Source: Allobrachymonas denitrificans DSM 15123
GTDB taxonomy: Bacteria > Pseudomonadota > Gammaproteobacteria > Burkholderiales > Burkholderiaceae_C
Assembly: GCF_900110225.1 (NCBI RefSeq)
Contig: NZ_FOCW01000001.1
Location: 372,001 to 436,000, forward strand
Length of the DNA stretch: 64,000 nucleotides
Reading direction: 5' to 3'
Numbering within the stretch: the stretch's first letter is position 1; each line of letters begins with the position of its first letter. The notes under the pieces were generated by a model that was not told where the DNA came from, did no database searches, and worked only from the letters and a program-made list of their open reading frames with translations. A program made the position numbers and the translations under genes. This document shows positions 27,568-35,879 of the stretch, piece by piece.

Positions 27568-28092
27568 ATGGTAAGGAATGCGCAGACGGGTGGCCCCGAT
27601 GCGCTGCTCAAAGGACTGGCTCCCGTGATCGATGTCACGACACGGGTGCTGGTGCTGGGCAGCTTTCCGGGGGTGCGCTCATTGCAACTTCAGCAATATT
27701 ATGGCCACCCGCAGAATCATTTCTGGCGCATCCTGGGCACGCTCTGGAACGAGCCGCTGCTGCAGCTGGACTATGCTGACCGTTGCCAGTCGGCACTGGC
27801 CCATGGACTTGGCATCTGGGATGTGTACGCGCATTGTGAGCGCGAGGGCAGTCTGGACAGCGCCATCCGCAATGCCGTGGTGAACGACTTTGCTGCCTTG
27901 CAGCGGCATTGTCCGCAGCTGGAAGCGATCGTGCACAACGGGGGCGAGAGCTGGCGCCATCACAGGCACACGCAGGCGCTTGGCCTGCCGGTGTACAAGC
28001 TGCCATCGACCAGTCCGGCCAATGCCAGCTGGTCGTTCGAGCGCAAGCTGCAGGCCTGGCGCGAGGTGCTGCAGGCGCATGGGGTGGCCTGA
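27568..28092 (+). CDS. DNA-deoxyinosine glycosylase (uracil-DNA glycosylase fold)
   Basis: 174-residue member of the uracil-DNA-glycosylase superfamily resembling hypoxanthine-DNA glycosylases that remove deaminated adenine. LVLGSFPGVRSLQLQQYYGHPQNHFWRIL, here noted by its GSFPG and YYGHPQNHFW motifs, is the catalytic and base-stacking loop; LPSTSPANASWSFERKL is the DNA-intercalating C-terminal loop. Start ATG 27568 lies after the divergent mscS leader; an alternative start slightly upstream cannot be excluded. Confidence 0.85.
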   Translation: MVRNAQTGGPDALLKGLAPVIDVTTRVLVLGSFPGVRSLQLQQYYGHPQNHFWRILGTLWNEPLLQLDYADRCQSALAHGLGIWDVYAHCEREGSLDSAIRNAVVNDFAALQRHCPQLEAIVHNGGESWRHHRHTQALGLPVYKLPSTSPANASWSFERKLQAWREVLQAHGVA

Positions 28093-28211
28093 GCGGGCCG
28101 TAAGACGCAAGCGTGTGTGCGGCGGCGGATGCAGCTGCACAGCTACTAGTGCGCGGTAGCCAGGCACCAGCGGCACCGGATGAGGACCACTGCCTACCTC
28201 CACCCGCCTCT

Positions 28212-28223
28212 TACAATCCCCGC
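28212..28223 (+). promoter_or_regulatory. -10 box of the spermidine-synthase-like gene, leaderless arrangement
   Basis: TACAAT (28212-28217), six bases CCCCGC, then ATG at 28224. Same spacing as at the SCO1 gene; no ribosome site is present. Confidence 0.5.
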
Positions 28224-29006
28224 ATGGCCAAGAAGCGTTCCCGATCCTCCACTCCGGTTTCCACCGAGCTGCCGCCCGTCAACTTCACCGAGGACGGCGA
28301 GTGCCGTTACCTGCATCTGGGCACGGAATGGATCCAGGGCGCCATGCGGCTGGACGATCCGCTGGTGCTGGAACTGGAATACATCCAGCGCATGATGGCC
28401 TGGCTGCTGTTCATGGACCCGGACAGCGTGCCCGAGCGCCACGCCATGCAGCTCGGCCTGGGCGCAGCCAGCCTCACGCGCTTCACGCACCTGCGCATGC
28501 AGCTGCTCACCTCCTGCATCGAACTGAACCCCATCGTCTATTCGGCTTGCCGCCAGTGGTTCCGCCTGCCGGACAACAACGAAACCCTGAATGTGGTGCT
28601 GGCCGATGCCAGCCGCGAGATCCGCCAGCCCGAATGGCAGGGCGCCATCGACGCGCTGCAGGTGGACCTGTACGACCACGAAGCCGCCGCCCCCGTGCTG
28701 GACGATGCCGACTTCTACCAGGACTGCCGCAACCTGCTCACGCCCGACGGCATCATGACGGTGAACCTGTTCGGCCGCAGCAGCAGTTTCGACCAGAGCG
28801 TGGAGCGCATTGCTGCCGCCTTTGGCGACGAGGCCCTGTGGGCCTTCAAGCCCACGCGCGAGGGCAATACCGTGGTGCTGGCACAGCGCACGGCCAGCCG
28901 GCCCAGCCGCGCGCTGTGGGAGCAGCGCGCCGACATCATCCGCGAACGCTGGGGCCTGCCGGCCAACAAATGGCTCAATGCCTTGCGGCCGCTGGTGCGC
29001 CGCTGA
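28224..29006 (+). CDS. spermidine synthase-like protein
   Basis: 260-residue protein with the methyltransferase-like fold of polyamine aminopropyltransferases. AMQLGLGAASLTRFTHLRM corresponds to the nucleotide-binding glycine-rich loop, CIELNPIVYSACRQWF to the acidic residue plus following helix, and VDLYDHEAAAPVLDDADFYQDCRNLLTPDGIMTVNLFG to the active-site edge. It lacks the N-terminal beta-strand region and the exact catalytic DxxD pattern of true SpeE, so the substrate is doubtful. Such SpeE-like proteins are common in betaproteobacteria without a known role. Confidence 0.75.
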   Translation: MAKKRSRSSTPVSTELPPVNFTEDGECRYLHLGTEWIQGAMRLDDPLVLELEYIQRMMAWLLFMDPDSVPERHAMQLGLGAASLTRFTHLRMQLLTSCIELNPIVYSACRQWFRLPDNNETLNVVLADASREIRQPEWQGAIDALQVDLYDHEAAAPVLDDADFYQDCRNLLTPDGIMTVNLFGRSSSFDQSVERIAAAFGDEALWAFKPTREGNTVVLAQRTASRPSRALWEQRADIIRERWGLPANKWLNALRPLVRR

Positions 29007-29069
29007 GCCATTCTGCTTAGGGGAATGCCTTTAGCGGGCACCCTGAAATCGATCGTTACACTCGATGCA

Positions 29070-29093
29070 TTTGCCGCACGCCCGTGCGGCAAA
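29070..29093 (+). promoter_or_regulatory. leader hairpin upstream of tctB
   Basis: Perfect 10-bp stem (TTTGCCGCAC / GTGCGGCAAA) with a GCCC loop ending 19 bases before the tctB ATG. A TACACT -10-like box lies just upstream at 29057-29062, so the hairpin would sit at the 5' end of the mRNA or act as an operator. Confidence 0.5.
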
Positions 29094-29112
29094 CCCGTCG
29101 GAAAGGATGACG

Positions 29113-29610
29113 ATGCAGATCAAGAGCCAGAAGGACTTTGTTGCGGGCCTGTTGTTTTCCGCGATAGGCGTGGCCTTCGCCGCTGGCGCTGTCACCTACG
29201 AGGTCGGCACCGGCGATCGCATGGGGCCGGGTTACTTCCCGCTGATGCTCGGCCTGATCCTGGCGCTGCTCGGGCTGGCGGTAACGCTGACGGCTTTCGA
29301 CTGGAAAGGCCAGTACCGCGGTGATGGCGATCCGATCGGGCGCATCGCGTGGAAACCGCTGATCTGCATCATCGCGGCCAACCTGGTGTTCGGCGTGCTG
29401 CTGGTGGGGCTGCCCTCTATCGGTGTGCCGTCCATGGGGTTGCTGGTGGCCATCGTCGCGCTGGTGTTCATCGCCCGTCTCGGCGGCGACCAGATGCACT
29501 GGCTCGAAACGGCCGTGCTGGCAGCGGTGCTGGCGGCGGGCTGCTACCTGGTGTTCATCAAGGCGCTGAATCTGCAGATGCCGGTGTGGCCCTGGTTCAT
29601 GGTCGAGTGA
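29113..29610 (+). CDS. tctB: tripartite tricarboxylate transporter TctB family protein
   Basis: 165-residue small subunit of a tripartite tricarboxylate transporter, with four predicted membrane helices (about 8-27, 40-58, 80-110, 130-160). The N terminus KDFVAGLLFSAIGVAFAAGAVTYEVGTGDRMGPGYFPLMLG is typical of TctB (DUF1468). ATG 29113 is preferred over 29107 because GAAAGGA then has good spacing. tctA follows after ten bases. No tctC gene is present in this operon. Confidence 0.9.
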   Translation: MQIKSQKDFVAGLLFSAIGVAFAAGAVTYEVGTGDRMGPGYFPLMLGLILALLGLAVTLTAFDWKGQYRGDGDPIGRIAWKPLICIIAANLVFGVLLVGLPSIGVPSMGLLVAIVALVFIARLGGDQMHWLETAVLAAVLAAGCYLVFIKALNLQMPVWPWFMVE

Positions 29611-29620
29611 GGAGAACGCG

Positions 29621-31138
29621 ATGCTGACGGATATCCTCACCAACCTCGAGATGGGTTTCGGGGTGGCGTTCACCACCACCAACCTGATGTACGCGCTGCT
29701 GGGCTGCCTGCTGGGCACGCTGATCGGCGTGCTGCCGGGCCTGGGGCCGGTGCCCACCATCGCCATGCTGCTGCCCATCACCTACGGGCTGGAGCCGACC
29801 TCGGCGCTGATCATGCTGGCGGGCATCTACTACGGGGCGCAGTATGGCGGCTCCACCACGGCGATTCTGGTGAACCTGCCAGGGGAGTCATCGTCAGTCG
29901 TGACCACGCTCGATGGCTACCAGATGGCGCGCAAGGGCAGGGCGGGGCCGGCGCTGGCGGCTGCGGGGCTGGGTTCCTTCTTTGCCGGCTGTGTGGGCAC
30001 GGTGGTGTTGGCCGGCTTTGCACCCATCCTGAGCGAAGTGGCATTCGAATTCGGCCCGGCCGAATATTTCGCGCTGATGGTGACCGGCCTGATCGGCGCT
30101 GTGGTGCTGGCTTCCGGCTCGCTGCTCAAGGCGCTGGCCATGATCGTGCTCGGGCTGCTTCTGGGGCTGGTCGGCACGGACGTGAACTCTGGCGCGGTGC
30201 GCTTCGGCTTTGACATTCCGGAACTGAGCGACGGCATTGGCTTCGTGGCGATTGCCATGGGCGTGTTCGGCTACGGCGAGATCATCGCCAACCTGGCGCG
30301 GCACGAGGACGAGCGCCAGATCTTTGCCAAGAAGGTGCATGGCCTGATGCCGACGCGCGAGGACTTCAGGCGCATGGTGCCGGCGGTGCTGCGTGGCACC
30401 GGTCTGGGCTCCGTGCTGGGCATCCTGCCGGGAGGTGGTGCGCTGCTGTCCTCGTTTGCAGCCTACACCATCGAGAAGAAGACGCGCCTCAAGCCGGGAG
30501 AGGAGCCCTTCGGCCAAGGCAATATTCGCGGCGTGGCCGCGCCCGAATCGGCCAACAATGCCGGCTCGCAGACTTCCTTCATCCCGCTGCTGACACTGGG
30601 CATCCCGCCCAACGCGGTGATGGCGCTCATGGTGGGCGCCATGACCATCCACAACATCCAGCCCGGCCCGCAGGTGATGACCAGCAACCCCGAGCTGTTC
30701 TGGGGCCTGATCGCCTCCATGTGGATTGGCAACGCCATGCTGGTGGTGCTCAACCTGCCGCTGATCGGCATCTGGATCAAGCTGCTGAGCGTGCCCTATC
30801 GCCTGCTGTACCCGGCCATCGTGCTGTTCTGCGCGATCGGTGTTTACACCACCAACAACAACGTGTTCGACATCTGGATGGTGGCGATCTTCGGTGTGGT
30901 GGGCTATGCCTTCCACAAGCTGGGCACGGAGCCGGCGCCGCTGCTGCTGGGCTTCATCCTGGGGCCGATGATGGAAGAGTACCTGCGCCGTGCGCTGCTG
31001 CTGTCGCGTGGCGACTGGAGCGTGCTGGTGACACGGCCGATCTCGGCTTCCCTGCTTGCCGTCGCCGCCGTGCTGCTGGTGCTGGTGCTGCTGCCGGCGG
31101 TGCGGCGCGGGCGCAAGGAGGCCTTTGTCGAGGATTGA
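29621..31138 (+). CDS. tctA: tripartite tricarboxylate transporter permease TctA
   Basis: 505-residue large permease, about twelve membrane helices, driving secondary uptake of a carboxylate delivered by a periplasmic Bug protein. The signature GTLIGVLPGLGPVPTIAMLLP near residue 26 and GGALLSSFAAYTIEKK near residue 275, with APESANNAGSQTSFIPLLTLGIPPNAVMALMVGAM after it, are hallmark TctA motifs. It pairs with tctB; the binding protein must be encoded elsewhere, possibly at 11.3-12.3 kb. Confidence 0.95.
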   Translation: MLTDILTNLEMGFGVAFTTTNLMYALLGCLLGTLIGVLPGLGPVPTIAMLLPITYGLEPTSALIMLAGIYYGAQYGGSTTAILVNLPGESSSVVTTLDGYQMARKGRAGPALAAAGLGSFFAGCVGTVVLAGFAPILSEVAFEFGPAEYFALMVTGLIGAVVLASGSLLKALAMIVLGLLLGLVGTDVNSGAVRFGFDIPELSDGIGFVAIAMGVFGYGEIIANLARHEDERQIFAKKVHGLMPTREDFRRMVPAVLRGTGLGSVLGILPGGGALLSSFAAYTIEKKTRLKPGEEPFGQGNIRGVAAPESANNAGSQTSFIPLLTLGIPPNAVMALMVGAMTIHNIQPGPQVMTSNPELFWGLIASMWIGNAMLVVLNLPLIGIWIKLLSVPYRLLYPAIVLFCAIGVYTTNNNVFDIWMVAIFGVVGYAFHKLGTEPAPLLLGFILGPMMEEYLRRALLLSRGDWSVLVTRPISASLLAVAAVLLVLVLLPAVRRGRKEAFVED

Positions 31139-31277
31139 TGCGGGCAATGGCATTCCGGGGCGGGACGCTACCTGCCGTTGAGAAGCCAGGGGGCGGTCAG
31201 GCCGAGCATGTGCCATCGCCACCTGGCAGGCCAGGATTCTCGAGACGCTGCGGCAAGCGGCAGGAGGCGCAGGCACA

Positions 31278-32324
31278 ATGGCAAGGCAGCTTTCTTGGCT
31301 GTCTTGCCTGTTTCTGCAGTTCCCCGTGTCGTCATCCTCCTCTTCCGCTCCCGTCCAGTCCATTCCACCTCAGCCCGCGCAACAACCCGTTGCCAGGGAC
31401 CTGCTCGAAGCCAGCGCAGCCGATCAGGCGCGCCACCGCCGTCTGCTGTACTCCGGCATCGGCCTGGCCATGCTGGGGGCGATCGGCTTCAGCGGCAAGG
31501 CCATCATCGTCAAGCTGGCCTACCGCTGGCAGGTGGATGCCATCACGCTGCTGATGTACCGCATGCTGCTGGCGTTGCCGGTGTTTCTGCTGATGGCCTG
31601 GTGGGCCGGGCGCCGGCCGGGTGCGTCACCACTCACGCGGCGCGACTGGGGCGGGGTGCTGCTGCTGGGTTTCAGCGGCTACTACCTGGCCAGCTATCTG
31701 GATTTTGTCGGCCTGCAGTACATCAGCGCCTCGCTGGAGCGGCTGATTCTCTACCTCAACCCCACGCTGGTGCTGCTGCTCGGCTGGCTGCTCACGCGCA
31801 AGCCGGTAGGCAAGGGGCAATGGGCGGCCATGGCGCTGAGCTATGCCGGCGTGCTGCTGGTGTTTGCGCACGAGGTGCGCTGGGATGGCGCACGCACGCT
31901 GCTGGGCGCGGCGCTGGTGTTTGCCAGCGCGCTTAGCTATGCCATCTATCTGGTGGGCAGCGGGCGCATGGTGCAGCGGCTGGGCTCGCTGCGACTGGTG
32001 GGGCTGGCATCGAGTGTGGCGGCGGGCTTCTGCCTGCTGCAATTCCTGGCGATGCGGCCGCTGTCGGCAGCGCTGGTGCCGGAGCCGGTGCTGTGGCTGT
32101 CGCTGCTCAATGCCCTGGCCTGTACGGTGCTGCCGGTGTGGATGGTGATGCGGGCGGTGGAGCGCATCGGCTCGGGGCTGGCATCGCAGGTCGGCATGGT
32201 CGGCCCCATGGCCACCATAGCCATGGGCGCGCTGTTGCTGGATGAACCGTTTACCGGCTGGGTGCTCGCGGGTACAGTGCTGGTACTGGCCGGCGTGTTT
32301 GCAGTCACCTGGCTGAAACGCTGA
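31278..32324 (+). CDS. EamA family (DMT superfamily) transporter
   Basis: 348-residue permease with ten predicted helices in two EamA repeats (about residues 55-185 and 200-345), likely exporting small metabolites. AGGAGG ten bases before the ATG supports the start, although the first 50 residues (Ser- and Pro-rich) look non-conserved. The next gene, an SDR, starts 24 bp downstream and probably shares its transcript. Substrate unknown. Confidence 0.85.
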   Translation: MARQLSWLSCLFLQFPVSSSSSSAPVQSIPPQPAQQPVARDLLEASAADQARHRRLLYSGIGLAMLGAIGFSGKAIIVKLAYRWQVDAITLLMYRMLLALPVFLLMAWWAGRRPGASPLTRRDWGGVLLLGFSGYYLASYLDFVGLQYISASLERLILYLNPTLVLLLGWLLTRKPVGKGQWAAMALSYAGVLLVFAHEVRWDGARTLLGAALVFASALSYAIYLVGSGRMVQRLGSLRLVGLASSVAAGFCLLQFLAMRPLSAALVPEPVLWLSLLNALACTVLPVWMVMRAVERIGSGLASQVGMVGPMATIAMGALLLDEPFTGWVLAGTVLVLAGVFAVTWLKR

Positions 32325-32348
32325 ACAACACGAACGAAGGAGACAAGC

Positions 32349-33152
32349 ATGGATCTGGGCATTGCAGGCAAGTGGGCGCTGGTGTGCGGCGCCAGCCGGG
32401 GGCTGGGTTTTGGCTGCGCGGCAGCGCTGGTGCAGGAGGGCGTGAACGTGCTGGTGGTGGCGCGTCGCCCCGACGTGCTGGCCGAAGCCGCGAAGGAGCT
32501 GCGTGAGCTGGCGCAGGACTACCGCGGCACCACGCCGCAGGTGCTGGCGCTGGCGGCAGACGTCACCAGCGAATATGGTCGCCAGCAGGTGTTCGCCCAG
32601 CACGACAGTTTCGACATTCTGGTGACCAATGCCGGCGGCCCGCCGGTGGGCGACTTCCGCGACTGGGATCGCGACATGTGGATGCAGGCGGTGGACGCCA
32701 ACATGCTGACCCCGATCGCGCTGATCCGCGCCACCATTGACGGCATGGCCGAACGGGGCTTCGGCCGCATCATCAACATCACCAGCAGCGCAGTGAAGGC
32801 GCCGATTGATATCCTGGGCTTGTCCAACGGCGCGCGCAGCGGCCTGACCGGCTTTGTGGCCGGCGTGGCGCGCAACCCCGAACTGGCTTCGCGCAACGTC
32901 ACGCTCAACAACCTGCTGCCGGGCAAATTCGATACGGATCGTCTGGCCAACACGCTGGCCGGCATGGCGAGCAAGAGCGGCAACAGCGAGGACGATGTGC
33001 GCGCTGCCCAGCAGGCGGTGATTCCGGCGCAGCGCTTCGGTTCGCCGGCCGAGTTTGGTGCGGTGTGTGCCTTCCTGTGCAGCCAGCAGGCGGGTTACCT
33101 GACCGGGCAGAACATCCTGCTCGACGGCGGCGCCTATCCGGGCACGTTCTGA
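32349..33152 (+). CDS. SDR family oxidoreductase with altered active site
   Basis: 267-residue short-chain dehydrogenase/reductase. The nucleotide loop GASRGLG (residues 14-20), DVTSEYG, NAGGPP and the C-terminal GQNILLDGGAYPG follow classical SDRs, and the catalytic Ser of INITSSAV is present. At the expected YxxxK site the sequence is SNGAR, so the catalytic Tyr and Lys are replaced by Ser and Arg. I recall an SDR subgroup with the same NGAR pattern, but its chemistry is not established. AAGGAGA precedes the ATG. It follows the EamA gene and is followed by a hairpin terminator. Confidence 0.85.
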   Translation: MDLGIAGKWALVCGASRGLGFGCAAALVQEGVNVLVVARRPDVLAEAAKELRELAQDYRGTTPQVLALAADVTSEYGRQQVFAQHDSFDILVTNAGGPPVGDFRDWDRDMWMQAVDANMLTPIALIRATIDGMAERGFGRIINITSSAVKAPIDILGLSNGARSGLTGFVAGVARNPELASRNVTLNNLLPGKFDTDRLANTLAGMASKSGNSEDDVRAAQQAVIPAQRFGSPAEFGAVCAFLCSQQAGYLTGQNILLDGGAYPGTF

Positions 33153-33193
33153 GGCTGTAGGCAGGCTCCCACAGGCATCCCCTGCCGCTTCCG

Positions 33194-33213
33194 ACAGGGG
33201 AGTGCCCCTGTTT
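33194..33213 (+). terminator. candidate terminator after the SDR gene
   Basis: 7-bp stem ACAGGGG / CCCCTGT with AGTG loop and three T residues, 42 bases after the SDR stop. The T run is short, so termination may be partial. Confidence 0.5.
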
Positions 33214-33320
33214 ACACGAAGATGAAACCCAGCTGCAACACGGCACTTGCCCCAGGCAAGCCGGTTGCAGTACCGGCAGCAAACGCCGGTATGTTCATCC
33301 CGAAAAGACTGGAGCCTCTC

Positions 33321-33641
33321 ATGCAAGCAACCGCCAAACTCCTGACCATTGCCGCCTTCACCGGCGTGATGACCCTGACAGCCGCAGGCTGCTCGGTGGC
33401 ACGCGACCAGCAGACGGTGGGCGCCTATATCGATGACGCCGCCATTTCCACTGCCATCCGTGCGCGCTTTATCGAAGACCGCCTGGTGTCTGCCACGGCC
33501 ATCAAGGTGGAAACGCTGAACGGTGAAGTGCAGCTGACCGGCTTTGCCAAGACCCAAGCCGAGAAGGACCGTGCCGAAGAACTGGCGCGCATGACGAGCG
33601 GCGTGAAATCTGTGCGCAACAGCATCGTGGTGCGTCCGTAA
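33321..33641 (+). CDS. BON domain lipoprotein
   Basis: 106-residue exported protein with one BON domain (about residues 38-105: DDAAISTAIRARFIEDRLVSATAIKVETLNGEVQLTGFAK and the closing VKSVRNSIVVRP region). BON domains bind phospholipid, as in OsmY and DolP. The signal peptide ends in LTAAGC, a lipobox-like site with Cys near residue 24, so it is probably lipidated. ATG 33321 fits the signal peptide; an in-frame ATG at 33222 would add 33 residues before it. Envelope-stress role is likely from the family. Confidence 0.85.
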   Translation: MQATAKLLTIAAFTGVMTLTAAGCSVARDQQTVGAYIDDAAISTAIRARFIEDRLVSATAIKVETLNGEVQLTGFAKTQAEKDRAEELARMTSGVKSVRNSIVVRP

Positions 33642-33666
33642 GCAGCACAGCAGCTGCATTGCAAGC

Positions 33667-33694
33667 ACAAGGGCCGGTTTTTGCCGGCCCTTGT
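33667..33694. terminator. hairpin terminator after the BON gene
   Basis: 11-bp perfect stem ACAAGGGCCGG / CCGGCCCTTGT with a six-base T-rich loop. No long T tract follows on either strand. It lies between convergent genes and could serve both. Confidence 0.6.
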
Positions 33695-33720
33695 CGTGTT
33701 TGTGTGATGTGTTGCATGCC

Positions 33721-33744
33721 AAGCGGCCAAGCGGCCAAGCGGCC
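33721..33744. repeat. octamer tandem array (AAGCGGCC)
   Basis: Three perfect copies of AAGCGGCC, followed by a decayed stretch that still shows AAGCGG. It lies between the convergent BON and EamA genes, like the arrays at 7.5 and 9.6 kb. Confidence 0.85.
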
Positions 33745-33816
33745 ATGTAGCCGAGTGGCGAAGCGGAGCAGGGAATGCCTGCCACTCCACCAAGAGAGGC
33801 CGCCGCAGAAGCCGAC

Positions 33817-34746
33817 TCAGTCCCGCTGCCGCGAAGACACCACAATCCCCGCCACGATCAGCCCAAACGCCACCGCGTGGTACCACGACGGCATGTCGCC
33901 CAGGAACATGGCCGACAGCAGGGCGGCAAACAGCGGAGTCAGGTTGACGAAGAAGCCGGCGACCGTCGGCCCCACCAGCTGCACGCCGCGGCTCCAGAAG
34001 GCATAGGCCAGCACGGCAGGACCGATCGCCACATAAGCCAGCGAGCCGATCAGCAGGGCATTCCATTCGACATGCAGTTCGGGCTGCACCGCCCACTCGA
34101 CGCCGGTGAACAGTCCCGACCAGGCCAGACCGAACACCACCTGCGCCAGCACGAAGGCCTGCCAGTTGGCACGCACGCTGGCTGGCTCACGGGTGTGCAG
34201 CAGCATCCAGCTGTACGCCGACCAGGCAATGGTGGCCGCCACCATGTACAGGTCACCAATCACCAGCCGCAATTGCAGCAGGTTGGCCCACTCGCCACGC
34301 GAGAGCACGAACAGCACACCCGCCAGTGACAGCACGGCACCGCCCAGCTTGTGGCGGGTGACAGGGGCATCGTAGAACAGGCGGCCGATCAGCATCATCC
34401 ACAGCGGCATGCTGCTGGCCACCAGCGTCACGTTCACCGGCGTGGAGGTTTTCAGCGCCATGTACTGGAACATGTTGTAGCAGCCGATGCCGAGCAGGCC
34501 GATGATGGCGTAGCGCTTCCAGTGCGCCCACAGCGGGCTGGAGGGGCGCAGCACCTGCCAGGCCATGGGCAGCAGGATCAGCGCGGCCAGCGTCCAGCGC
34601 ACCAGGTTGAAGGTGACGGGCGGAATCAGGCCGGCGACGGCGCGGCCAACGACTGCATTGCCCGCCCACAGCAGGGGGGGCAGGACAAGCATCAGCACGG
34701 CACGTGGAGTCAGGCCACTGCTGGCCGATGGGGTTACTGCAGACAT
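33817..34746 (-). CDS. EamA family (DMT superfamily) transporter
   Basis: 309-residue permease with ten predicted helices and two EamA repeats; LWAGNAVVGRAVAGLIPPVTFNLVRWTLAALILLP is the typical first repeat, and AFWSRGVQLVGPTVAGFFVNLTPLFAALLS the second. It is distinct from the other EamA gene 1.5 kb away, sharing only the fold. ATG 34746 gives the normal short cytoplasmic N terminus; the upstream frame overlaps the divergent qor leader. Substrate unknown. Confidence 0.87.
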   Translation of the reverse strand: MSAVTPSASSGLTPRAVLMLVLPPLLWAGNAVVGRAVAGLIPPVTFNLVRWTLAALILLPMAWQVLRPSSPLWAHWKRYAIIGLLGIGCYNMFQYMALKTSTPVNVTLVASSMPLWMMLIGRLFYDAPVTRHKLGGAVLSLAGVLFVLSRGEWANLLQLRLVIGDLYMVAATIAWSAYSWMLLHTREPASVRANWQAFVLAQVVFGLAWSGLFTGVEWAVQPELHVEWNALLIGSLAYVAIGPAVLAYAFWSRGVQLVGPTVAGFFVNLTPLFAALLSAMFLGDMPSWYHAVAFGLIVAGIVVSSRQRD

Positions 34747-34784
34747 AGGGATATCACTGTAGCAAGAAATGCGGGATGGCACTG

Positions 34785-34814
34785 TTTCAAGGGCAAGCAG
34801 ATTGCCCTTACGAT
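34785..34814 (+). promoter_or_regulatory. candidate qor promoter with palindromic spacer
   Basis: TTTCAA (34785-34790), 18 bases, TACGAT (34809-34814). The spacer is almost filled by a perfect inverted repeat AAGGGCAA-N5-TTGCCCTT (34789-34809), which would make a good repressor or activator site between divergent genes. Confidence 0.45.
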
Positions 34815-34853
34815 GCAAGGCCGAGACACCTACACAGCACAAGGAGCCAGAAC

Positions 34854-35849
34854 ATGCCCGCACTCACCAGCCGCGCCATCCAGATCGATGCCCCCGGCGG
34901 CCCCGAAGCCATGCAATTGCGCCAGATCGAGGTGCCGGAGCCCGGTCCTGGCGAGGTGCGTGTGGCGCACCGGGCCGTGGGCCTGAACTTCATCGACGTG
35001 TACCACCGCACCGGCCTCTATCCGCTGGGCATGCCCTCCACGCTGGGCATGGAAGCTGCGGGCGTGGTCGATGCCGTCGGCAGTGGCGTGACGCACCTGC
35101 AGCCGGGCGACCGAGTGGCCTATGTGGCGGCCACGCCGGGCAGCTATGCCGATGCCCGCACCCTGCCGGCTGACACCGTATGCCGCCTGCCCGATGCCAT
35201 CAGCTTCGACACCGGCGCCGCCATGATGCTCAAGGGCCTGACCGCGCAATACCTGCTGCGCCGCGTGCGCGGCCAGCACGAGGTGAAGGCGGGGGACTTC
35301 ATCCTGTTCCATGCTGCAGCTGGCGGGGTGGGCCTGATTGCCTGCCAGTGGGCGCGTGCCATGGGCCTGCAACTGATCGCCACCGCGGGCAGCGAGGAAA
35401 AGTGTGCGCTGGCGCTGGTCAATGGGGCCTCTCACGCCATCAACTACCGCACGGAGAATTTTGCCGAGCGCGTGCGTGAAATCACCGGTGGGGCCGGCGT
35501 CAAGGTGGTGTACGACTCGGTCGGCAAGGACACTTTCGAAGGCTCGCTCGACTGCCTGATGCCCTTCGGCCTGATGGTGAGTTTCGGCAACGCCTCCGGC
35601 CCCGTGCCTCCCGTTGCGCCCGCCGTGCTGGCGCAGAAGGGCTGCCTCTACCTCACACGCCAGACCCTGTTCGTGCACATGCGCGGCCGCGAGGCGACCC
35701 AGGCCATGGCTGACGATCTTTTCGCCGCGGTGGAAAGCGGTGATGTGAAGATCCACATCGACCAGCGCTTTGCGCTGACCGACGTGCAGGAAGCGCATCG
35801 CTCGCTGGAGGCTCGCAAGACGACGGGGTGCAGTGTGTTGATGCTCTGA
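34854..35849 (+). CDS. NADPH:quinone oxidoreductase (zeta-crystallin type)
   Basis: 331-residue medium-chain reductase of the QorA type, reducing quinones with NADPH and lacking the structural zinc. The start ITIDAPGGPEAMQLRQIEVPEPGPGEV-like region (here RAIQIDAPGGPEAM), GLNFIDVYHRTGLYP, and the NADPH-binding AAAGGVGLIACQWARAMG near residue 150 match QorA. AAGGAG seven bases before the ATG fixes the start. The palindrome in its promoter suggests regulated expression. Confidence 0.92.
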   Translation: MPALTSRAIQIDAPGGPEAMQLRQIEVPEPGPGEVRVAHRAVGLNFIDVYHRTGLYPLGMPSTLGMEAAGVVDAVGSGVTHLQPGDRVAYVAATPGSYADARTLPADTVCRLPDAISFDTGAAMMLKGLTAQYLLRRVRGQHEVKAGDFILFHAAAGGVGLIACQWARAMGLQLIATAGSEEKCALALVNGASHAINYRTENFAERVREITGGAGVKVVYDSVGKDTFEGSLDCLMPFGLMVSFGNASGPVPPVAPAVLAQKGCLYLTRQTLFVHMRGREATQAMADDLFAAVESGDVKIHIDQRFALTDVQEAHRSLEARKTTGCSVLML

Positions 35850-35879
35850 TGCACTGCCCAGGGCAGCAGTGCTGGCGAG

